From NCBI RefSeq assembly GCF_001548475.1, contig NZ_LRUJ01000040.1, positions 1 to 45,306 on the forward strand: a DNA stretch of 45,306 nt, given 5' to 3'. The stretch comes from Bordetella hinzii LMG 13501 (GTDB taxonomy: Bacteria; Pseudomonadota; Gammaproteobacteria; Burkholderiales; Burkholderiaceae_B). Under the pieces are notes generated by a model, which did no database searches, was not told the origin of the DNA, and worked only from the letters and a program-made list of their open reading frames with translations. The position numbers and the translations under genes are program-made. This document shows, in pieces, positions 18,380 to 23,580 of this stretch (within the stretch, counting starts at the first letter, position 1; each line of letters opens with the position of its first letter).

Positions 18380-18646
18380 TCAGCCGCCGCCGTTGCGGGC
18401 CGGGTCGGGGCGCGTATGCGCCAGGCCGGCTTGCGCGGCATCGACCTCGCGGTCGGGCTCGATGTCCGGCGCGTCTTCGTCCGGCGCGAGATAGGGCGGT
18501 TCGGCGCGCGGCCGCGCGCCCGTGCCCTGGGCATCGGTGCCGGCGTCGGTTTCGCCGGCGGGGCGCTCGCTGGGCATATCGGAACTGTCGCCCGGTCCGT
18601 AGGGATCAGCGGGTTCGACCGGGGGTTGGGCGGGATGGCGAGGCAT
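18380..18646 (-). CDS. Small acidic, probably disordered stress protein
   Basis: An 88-aa protein rich in Pro, Asp, Glu, Ala and Gly with almost no hydrophobic core (for example PPVEPADPYGPGDSSDMPSE and YLAPDEDAPDIEPDRE). No domain is recognised; the composition is that of a disordered, hydrophilin-like protein. ATG 18646 is chosen because TTGGAG lies before it; the frame continues upstream to 18724 but that part overlaps the sigma-54 promoter. A strong sigma-54 element on the minus strand at 18699-18714 supports it being real and co-regulated with the neighbouring genes. Confidence 0.72.
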   Translation of the reverse strand: MPRHPAQPPVEPADPYGPGDSSDMPSERPAGETDAGTDAQGTGARPRAEPPYLAPDEDAPDIEPDREVDAAQAGLAHTRPDPARNGGG

Positions 18647-18669
18647 GGGTTTTCTCCAAGTAGGGCAGG

Positions 18670-18682
18670 CGGCAAGCTGCCG
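18670..18682 (-). promoter_or_regulatory. Predicted 5' leader stem-loop (minus)
   Basis: CGGCA and TGCCG around a three-base loop, beginning about six bases after the predicted start of the minus-strand transcript (near 18688). Only five pairs. Confidence 0.35.
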
Positions 18683-18698
18683 GCGCGCAGCCATGGGC

Positions 18699-18714
18699 GG
18701 CAAGCGGCGTGCCC
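18699..18714 (-). promoter_or_regulatory. Sigma-54 -24/-12 promoter (minus) for the 88-aa protein
   Basis: On the minus strand GGGCACGCCGCTTGCC: GGCACG, four bases, TTGCC, ideal spacing. It lies 52 bases before ATG 18646, and only four bases separate it from the opposite-facing element at 18719. Confidence 0.8.
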
Positions 18715-18718
18715 GCCC

Positions 18719-18734
18719 GGGCATGTGGCTTGCC
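18719..18734 (+). promoter_or_regulatory. Sigma-54 -24/-12 promoter for the PIG-L / GT2 unit
   Basis: GGGCATGTGGCTTGCC: GGCATG (one mismatch to GGCACG), four bases, TTGCC. ATG 18770 follows 35 bases after the element, the shortest leader of the set. It is back to back with the minus-strand element at 18699-18714. Confidence 0.72.
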
Positions 18735-18769
18735 GCGTGGCCGGGACAACGGCGGACGGGGCCAGGCAG

Positions 18770-19474
18770 ATGAGGAAAGACAGACAGGACGGCGCGCCGG
18801 CCGAGCAGGGCGGCATCGTGGTGCTTTCACCGCATTTCGACGACGCGGTGCTGGCTTGCGGCGCATTCCTGGCCGGCAGGCCGGGCGCCACGGTGCTGAC
18901 GGTGTGCGCGGGGCTGCCGCCGCCGGAGATGCCGGCGCCCGATTGGGACCGCCGCTGCGGCTTTCACAGCGCCCGCCAGGCGGTGCTGGCGCGCATCGAC
19001 GAGAACCGCCGGGCCCTGGGCCTGTTGCGCGCGGTCGGCCGCCAGCTCGCGATGCTGGACAGCCAATATGGCGGCCAGTGCGCGGGCCTGAGTCCGCGCC
19101 TGGCGCGCGAGCTGGCCGCGATGCGGCCCGCGCTGGTGCTCATGCCGCTGGGCCTGTTTCACGACGACCATATCCGCGTCAGCAATGCCGCGCTGCGGGT
19201 GCGACGCTGGCTGGGCCCGGGCATGAGCTGGGTCGCCTACGAAGACGCCCTCTATCGCCGCCGCCCGGGCTTGGTGCAGCGGCGCCTGGCCGCGCTGCGC
19301 GACCGGGGCGTGCGGGCCACGCCCTGGTTGACGGTGGCCGCCGACCTGCCGATCAAACGGCGCGCGGTCGGCGCCTACGCCAGCCAGCTCGGCCCGCTGG
19401 GCTTGATACCGGGCCGGGGCGACGATGCCTTGCCCGAGCACTATTGGCGGCTTGCCGGCGATGACCATGGCTGA
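18770..19474 (+). CDS. PIG-L family deacetylase
   Basis: A 234-aa LmbE/PIG-L protein. It carries the zinc motif LSPHFDDAVLACG (PHxDD form) near residue 20 and the distal histidines in LFHDDHIRVSN near residue 135. The family removes N-acetyl groups from sugars such as GlcNAc-inositol or bacillithiol and mycothiol precursors, or from polysaccharides. The next gene is a GT2 transferase, so a step of transfer followed by deacetylation is plausible. The SD is weak (CAGGCAG). It has its own sigma-54 promoter and no signal peptide, so it acts in the cytoplasm. Confidence 0.85.
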   Translation: MRKDRQDGAPAEQGGIVVLSPHFDDAVLACGAFLAGRPGATVLTVCAGLPPPEMPAPDWDRRCGFHSARQAVLARIDENRRALGLLRAVGRQLAMLDSQYGGQCAGLSPRLARELAAMRPALVLMPLGLFHDDHIRVSNAALRVRRWLGPGMSWVAYEDALYRRRPGLVQRRLAALRDRGVRATPWLTVAADLPIKRRAVGAYASQLGPLGLIPGRGDDALPEHYWRLAGDDHG

Positions 19475-20381
19475 GCCGCGGATCAGCGTGGTCGTGCTGA
19501 CCTACAACCGCCGCGCCGAACTGCTGGCCACCCTCGGCCGCCTGGCCCAGGCCGCGCCCGGCGTGCCCGTGGTGGTGGTCGACAACGCCAGCGGCGATGA
19601 CAGCGCCGGCGCGGTCAGGCGCGGTTTTCCGGGCGTGCAGGTGGTACAGGCGCCGGCCAACCTGGGCGCGGCCGGCCGCAATCTGGGCGTGGCGGCGGCC
19701 GGCACGGACTACGTGGCTTTCTGCGACGACGATGTGTGCTGGCTGCCAGGCTCTCTTGAGCGCGCCTGCGAGATGCTGGACCGCCATCCCGATGTCGCGG
19801 TCCTGAGCGCGCGCGTGCTGGTGGGACTGTCGGCCGTGCCGGACCCGGCCTGCGCGCCCATGGCGGCCAGCCCCTTGCCCGGCGAGGCCGCGATCGGCCC
19901 GGCCCTGGTGGGATTCATGGCCGGGGCCTGCGTGATGCGCGCGGCCGCCTTCCGGCGCGTCGGCGGCTATTGGCCGCCCCTGTTCATCGGCGGCGAGGAA
20001 GCCTTGCTGGCCCTGGACCTGCTGCAGGACGGCTGGCGCATCCTTTATGCCCCGGCGCTGGCCGTGCAGCACCGGCCCTCGGTCCATCGCGACGCGCCGG
20101 CGCGCCGCCGCCTGCTGGCCCGCAATGCCTTGCTGGTGGCCTGGATGCGGCTGCCCTGGCGCCAAGCCCTGGCCGAAGGCTGGCAGGTGCTGGGCGGCTT
20201 GCCGGATTGGCCGGCGCGCTGGCAGGCCTTACGGGAGGCCGCCGGCCATGCTGCGCGCGCCGGCGCGCGGCGGCGGCCGGTCGATGCCCGGGTATGCGGC
20301 TTGCTCGCCCAGGTCCGGCGGTCGCGGGGCCGCCCATCCCAAGGAGACGTCCATGTCACAGATCATCGCCGCCCGTTTTGA
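19461..20381 (+). CDS. GT2 glycosyltransferase
   Basis: A 306-aa family-2 glycosyltransferase: ISVVVLTYNRRAELLATL at the start, VDNASGDDSAG, PANLGAAGRNLGV and the DxD-type FCDDDVCWLPGS; the later GGEEALLALDLLQDGW contains the probable catalytic base. No membrane segment is clear. Starts at ATG 19461 (ATG 19467 is also possible; neither has a strong SD), overlapping the PIG-L gene by 14 bases. Its 3' end contains the sigma-54 promoter of the next gene and overlaps that gene by 29 bases in another frame, so its last ten residues may be poorly conserved. Confidence 0.85.
   Translation: MTMAEPRISVVVLTYNRRAELLATLGRLAQAAPGVPVVVVDNASGDDSAGAVRRGFPGVQVVQAPANLGAAGRNLGVAAAGTDYVAFCDDDVCWLPGSLERACEMLDRHPDVAVLSARVLVGLSAVPDPACAPMAASPLPGEAAIGPALVGFMAGACVMRAAAFRRVGGYWPPLFIGGEEALLALDLLQDGWRILYAPALAVQHRPSVHRDAPARRRLLARNALLVAWMRLPWRQALAEGWQVLGGLPDWPARWQALREAAGHAARAGARRRPVDARVCGLLAQVRRSRGRPSQGDVHVTDHRRPF
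20290..20305 (+). promoter_or_regulatory. Sigma-54 -24/-12 promoter inside the GT2 gene
   Basis: GGGTATGCGGCTTGCT: GG, ten bases, GC, with TTGCT and two mismatches in the -24 part. It lies within the 3' end of the GT2 coding region, 47 bases before ATG 20353. Confidence 0.6.
20317..20334 (+). promoter_or_regulatory. Predicted 5' leader stem-loop
   Basis: GGCGG (20317-20321) and CCGCC (20330-20334) around an eight-base loop, starting one or two bases after the predicted transcription start near 20316. Confidence 0.35.
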
Positions 20382-20976
20382 GACCTTCGACCAGGCCGCT
20401 GTGGCGGCCGGCCAGCTATTCGAGCGCGGGTTCGCCGAGGCCGACATGCATACCTTCTACGTCAACACGGCGGGCCGCCATGCCAGCTATCCCGTGGGCG
20501 GCGACCGGCGCGCCGACCCGGATGCGCGCGGCGCCGCGCTGGGGGCTTTCGCCGGCGCGGCGTTCGCCAGCCTGGTGCTGGCCGGCACGGCCGGCTTTCT
20601 GGTCGCCCGCCTGACCGGCTCCATGCTGGCCGTGATCGCCGCGGCCGGCGTGGGCGCCTATATCGGCGCGCTGGCCGGCGCCCTGTGGATCAATGGCCGC
20701 CGCAAGCGCATGGGCCGGGACGAGGCCGGCGCGGCCGACGGCCATCCGGCCATCCGCCACGAGGGCGTGATGCTGGCCCTGCGGGTGGACCCCGCGCGCC
20801 AGGCCGAAGCAGCGGCGGTGCTGCGCGCCGCGGGGGGAGTCGACGTCGAGCGGGCCAACGGCCGCTGGGTCCAGGGCCGCTGGGAGGACTTCGACCCCCT
20901 CACGCCGCCGCAGCGCGACTCAGCCGTCGCCGGCCGTGCCGGTGATGGGCAGGACAATGCCCGTGATGTAGCTTGA
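20353..20976 (+). CDS. Glycine-zipper membrane protein, stress type
   Basis: A 207-aa protein. The first 40 residues (IIAARFETFDQAAVAAGQLF, MHTFYVN) form a small alpha/beta domain, repeated in degenerate form near the C-terminus (IRHEGVMLALRVD, RQAEAAAVLRAAGGVDVE), a ferredoxin-like pattern. Between them are two glycine-rich membrane segments (GALGAFAGAAFASLVLAG-like and AVIAAAGVGAYIGALAGALW). This is the layout of general-stress membrane proteins of unknown function. AAGGAG precedes ATG. Its last 57 bases overlap the 3' end of the convergent SDR gene. Confidence 0.82.
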   Translation: MSQIIAARFETFDQAAVAAGQLFERGFAEADMHTFYVNTAGRHASYPVGGDRRADPDARGAALGAFAGAAFASLVLAGTAGFLVARLTGSMLAVIAAAGVGAYIGALAGALWINGRRKRMGRDEAGAADGHPAIRHEGVMLALRVDPARQAEAAAVLRAAGGVDVERANGRWVQGRWEDFDPLTPPQRDSAVAGRAGDGQDNARDVA

Positions 20977-21903
20977 GCAGCAGGGCGCGGCCAGAAAGAC
21001 ATAGGCGGGCGATATTTCTTCCGGCTGGGCGGGACGGCCGTATTGGGTCTGGCTGCCGAAGGCGGACACCTGGCCCGCCGGCTGGTCGGCCGGGTTCAGC
21101 GGTGTCCAGACCGGGCCCGGCGCCACCGCGTTGACGCGGATGCCGCGGCCGATGACATTGGCCGCCAAGGAGCGCGTGAAGGCGTGGATGGCGCCCTTGC
21201 TGGCGGAGTAGTCCAGCAACTCGGGGCTGCCGCGCAGCCCGGTGACCGAGCCGGTGTTGATGATGCAGCCGCCTTCGGGCAAATGCGGCAGGGCCGCCCG
21301 GGCCATGTAGAAATAGCCGCAGACATTGGTGCGCAGGGTCTCATCCAGCCGTTCGTCGGACAGGTCGCGCAGCGTGGGCGCATGTTCCTGGAAGGCCGCG
21401 TTATTGACCAGGATGTCCAGTCCGCCCAGGCTGTCCACGGTCTTGGCCACGGCCTCCTCGCAAAAAGACGGGTCGCGGACATCGCCGCTCAAGGTCAGGC
21501 AGCGCGCGCCTTCGGCCAGCACGGCCTCGCGGGTGCGGGCCGCGTCGTTGTGTTCGTCCAGATAGACCAGGGCGACGTCGGCGCCTTCGCGCGCGAACAG
21601 CACCGCCACGGCGCGGCCGATCCCAGAATCGCCCCCCGTGATCAGCGCGACCTTGCCCAGCAGCTTCTCGCTGCCGCGATAGTCCGGCGCGGTGTAGCGC
21701 GGCGCCGGGTCGAGCTGGCCTTCCTCGCCCGGCTTTTGCTGGTGTTGCGCGGGCAGGGGAGGCTGCGGCTGATCGCGCTCGCCGGGCTGCGCGGGCGGCT
21801 TGCCGCCGGACGCGCCGCGGGCCTCGTCGCGAGCGTCCTGCTCGGCCTGCAGCTCGCGCTGGCGCTGCGCGGTGGCTTCGGGGCGGGAAGGTCGGTCGGT
21901 CAT
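20920..21903 (-). CDS. YghA-like SDR oxidoreductase with acidic N-terminal extension
   Basis: A 327-aa SDR. About 65 charged, Gln/Pro-rich residues ([17 protein letters not shown] and so on) come before the Rossmann fold: [33 protein letters not shown], the catalytic serine in INTGSVTGL and YSASK. This is the form of E. coli YghA and Bacillus general-stress GSP39, which reduce aldehydes or ketones. AAGGAGAC lies before ATG 21903; an in-frame ATG-less extension to 22014 overlaps the promoter region and is rejected. It has its own sigma-54 promoter and converges, with a 57-base overlap, on the glycine-zipper gene. Confidence 0.9.
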   Translation of the reverse strand: MTDRPSRPEATAQRQRELQAEQDARDEARGASGGKPPAQPGERDQPQPPLPAQHQQKPGEEGQLDPAPRYTAPDYRGSEKLLGKVALITGGDSGIGRAVAVLFAREGADVALVYLDEHNDAARTREAVLAEGARCLTLSGDVRDPSFCEEAVAKTVDSLGGLDILVNNAAFQEHAPTLRDLSDERLDETLRTNVCGYFYMARAALPHLPEGGCIINTGSVTGLRGSPELLDYSASKGAIHAFTRSLAANVIGRGIRVNAVAPGPVWTPLNPADQPAGQVSAFGSQTQYGRPAQPEEISPAYVFLAAPCCSSYITGIVLPITGTAGDG

Positions 21904-21923
21904 GTTCGTCTCCTTGCGGTCCT

Positions 21924-21946
21924 GCGCGCCACGGAAGGCGGCGCGC
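21924..21946 (-). promoter_or_regulatory. Predicted 5' leader stem-loop (minus)
   Basis: GCGCGCC (21924-21930) and GGCGCGC (21940-21946) form seven G-C pairs over a nine-base loop; on the minus strand it starts about four bases after the predicted transcription start near 21950. Confidence 0.45.
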
Positions 21947-21960
21947 CTGGCCGGCAGGGC

Positions 21961-21976
21961 AGCAACCGCCGTTCCC
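21961..21976 (-). promoter_or_regulatory. Sigma-54 -24/-12 promoter (minus) for the YghA-like SDR
   Basis: On the minus strand GGGAACGGCGGTTGCT: GGAACG, four bases, TTGCT with correct spacing. ATG 21903 is 57 bases away. It faces away from the galU promoter, with 15 bases between the two elements. Confidence 0.75.
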
Positions 21977-21991
21977 GCGGCCGCGCGGGTC

Positions 21992-22007
21992 CGGCACGCG
22001 GCTTGCT
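21992..22007 (+). promoter_or_regulatory. Sigma-54 -24/-12 promoter for galU
   Basis: CGGCACGCGGCTTGCT: GGCACG, four bases, TTGCT; near-perfect match. ATG 22054 follows 46 bases after the element. Confidence 0.83.
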
Positions 22008-22017
22008 CAGGCAAGGC

Positions 22018-22033
22018 GCCAGACTAGGCTGGC
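22018..22033 (+). promoter_or_regulatory. Predicted 5' leader stem-loop of galU
   Basis: GCCAG (22018-22022) pairs with CTGGC (22029-22033) over a six-base loop, exactly at the predicted transcription start near 22018. Confidence 0.38.
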
Positions 22034-22053
22034 CCACTTTCGCGAGGCACACC

Positions 22054-22899
22054 ATGCACACCTTAAGCAAGGCCGTTTTTCCCGTTGCCGGCCTCGGCAC
22101 GCGCTTTCTCCCGGCCACCAAGGCCATGCCCAAGGAGATGCTGCCCATTATCGATAAGCCGCTCATCCAGTACGCCGTCGAAGAGGCGGTGGCCGCGGGC
22201 ATCACCGAACTCATCTTTGTCACCGGGCGCAACAAACGGCCCATCGAAGATCACTTCGACCGCATGCCGGAACTGGAGCGCGACCTGGAGAGCAAGCAGA
22301 AAACGGCGCTGCTGCGCGCGGTGCGCGATGTGCTGCCGGAGTCGGTCAAATGCGTCTACACCCGCCAGCCCGCGCCGCTGGGCCTGGGCCATGCGGTGCT
22401 TTGCGCGCAGGCCATCGTGGGCGACGAACCCTTTGCCGTGCTGCTGGCCGACGACCTGATCGACGCGCCCCGGCCGGTGATCGGAGAGATGATCAAGCTG
22501 GCGCGCGAATTCAGCGGCAGCGTGCTGGCCTTGCAGAATGTGCCCCCCGAACACACCGACCGCTACGGCATTGTCCAGGGCCGCCCCTTCGCGCCGCGCA
22601 CCCTGGCGCTGGAGGCCATGGTCGAGAAGCCCGCGCCGGACCAGGCGCCTTCGACGCTGGGGGTGGTGGGCCGCTATGTGCTGCAACCCGAAATCTTTGC
22701 CTGCCTGGCGGCCACGCGCCCCGGCGTGGGCGGCGAGATCCAGCTGACCGACGCGATCGCGGCGCTGATGCGCCGCCAGCCGGTCCACGGCTATGAGTAC
22801 GAGGGTGTGCGCTATGACTGCGGCAGCAAGGAAGGTTTCTACCGGGCCACGGTCGAACTGGGGCGCAAATACCACCAGCTCGACCGGGCCGCCGCCTAG
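22054..22899 (+). CDS. galU: UTP-glucose-1-phosphate uridylyltransferase
   Basis: A 281-aa nucleotidyltransferase that makes UDP-glucose. Motifs: [20 protein letters not shown] at the N-terminus, [57 protein letters not shown] and the late YDCGSKEGF. Length and motifs match bacterial GalU throughout. UDP-glucose feeds UDP-glucuronate and, through the UXS-like enzyme at 17331, UDP-xylose, as well as many glycosyltransferases. A sigma-54 promoter in front of a galU gene is unusual and suggests a second, stress-inducible copy in addition to a housekeeping one elsewhere (inference). GAGG lies before ATG. Confidence 0.95.
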   Translation: MHTLSKAVFPVAGLGTRFLPATKAMPKEMLPIIDKPLIQYAVEEAVAAGITELIFVTGRNKRPIEDHFDRMPELERDLESKQKTALLRAVRDVLPESVKCVYTRQPAPLGLGHAVLCAQAIVGDEPFAVLLADDLIDAPRPVIGEMIKLAREFSGSVLALQNVPPEHTDRYGIVQGRPFAPRTLALEAMVEKPAPDQAPSTLGVVGRYVLQPEIFACLAATRPGVGGEIQLTDAIAALMRRQPVHGYEYEGVRYDCGSKEGFYRATVELGRKYHQLDRAAA

Positions 22900-22905
22900 C
22901 GGCGG
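22889..22905. terminator. Hairpin between convergent galU and DUF892 genes
   Basis: CCGCCGC, three-base loop CTA, GCGGCGG: seven pairs spanning the galU stop codon and the eight-base gap to the convergent gene. No T run follows on either strand, so it is a weak candidate for a two-way terminator. Confidence 0.35.
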
Positions 22906-22907
22906 GA

Positions 22908-23414
22908 TCAGCCGGCCTTGCCCTGTTGCGCGGCCTTCTGGTTGGCCCGCTTCAGGGCCAGCTCATTGAGCTTCTGGTCGGCGCCTTTCTCCTCGGCCAG
23001 GGTCTCCTTCAGCAGCTTGACCGCGTCGGGCAGGCCAAGCTGGTCGGCAAAGGTGCACAGGGTGCCGTAGCTGGCGATCTCATAGTGCTCGACTTTCTGC
23101 GCCGCGCCGATAAGCGCGGCGTCGCGCACCGGGCCTTGCTCGATTTCCTCGATCACGTCGCGGCCTTCCTCGACCAGGCCTTCCATGGCGGCGCACTTGA
23201 TGCGCTTGAGGCGCAGGTTGCCCGCCTCGACAATGCGGTCGATGCGTTCGACCTGGCCCCGGGTTTCTTCCAGGTGGTGGGTGAAGGCTTCGGCCAGGCC
23301 GGGGTCCTGGGCCGCGCGCGCCAGCTTGGGCAGGACTTTGGTCAATTGCTTTTCCGCGCTGTAGATGTCGGAGAGTTCGTGGATAAAGAGGTCCTGCAGG
23401 GTTTTTGCGGTCAT
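22908..23414 (-). CDS. DUF892 (YciE/YciF) ferritin-like protein
   Basis: A 168-aa helical protein of the YciE/YciF family: LQDLFIHELSDIYSAEKQL at the start, EAFTHHLEETRGQVERID, CAAMEGLVEEG, AAQKVEHYEIASYGTL and LLKETLAEEKGADQKLNEL. The Glu and His residues of ExxH-like sites in helices 1, 2 and 4 fit a ferritin-like di-metal fold. The family is induced by osmotic, cold and stationary-phase stress in enterics. AGGAGATGCTCC lies before ATG. It has its own sigma-54 promoter on the minus strand at 23468-23483 and is divergent from the hybrid kinase. Confidence 0.93.
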   Translation of the reverse strand: MTAKTLQDLFIHELSDIYSAEKQLTKVLPKLARAAQDPGLAEAFTHHLEETRGQVERIDRIVEAGNLRLKRIKCAAMEGLVEEGRDVIEEIEQGPVRDAALIGAAQKVEHYEIASYGTLCTFADQLGLPDAVKLLKETLAEEKGADQKLNELALKRANQKAAQQGKAG

Positions 23415-23433
23415 GGAGCATCTCCTGGGTTGC

Positions 23434-23453
23434 GCGCCGCGACGGCGCGGCGC
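23434..23453 (-). promoter_or_regulatory. Predicted 5' leader stem-loop (minus), eight G-C pairs
   Basis: GCGCCGCG (23434-23441), loop ACGG, CGCGGCGC (23446-23453): a perfect eight-pair stem, about four bases after the predicted start (near 23457) of the DUF892 transcript and 20 bases before its ATG. The strongest of the leader hairpins. Confidence 0.5.
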
Positions 23454-23467
23454 AGAACTCCCCGGCC

Positions 23468-23483
23468 AGCAAGCCTCGTGCCG
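23468..23483 (-). promoter_or_regulatory. Sigma-54 -24/-12 promoter (minus) for the DUF892 gene
   Basis: On the minus strand CGGCACGAGGCTTGCT: GGCACG, four bases, TTGCT; near-perfect. ATG 23414 is 53 bases away. Confidence 0.85.
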
Positions 23484-23580
23484 CCGCCTCGTTTACATGC
23501 TGGCGCAAATCGCAACAACGCCTACGATGGACGGCGCGCATCATGCAGGATGCTTGAACCGGTCACCCTGGAGGCGCGAG

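Noticed and set aside
21904-22014. Longer N-terminus for the YghA-like SDR
   Set aside because: It would cover the predicted sigma-54 promoter and transcription start, while ATG 21903 has a good AAGGAG site.
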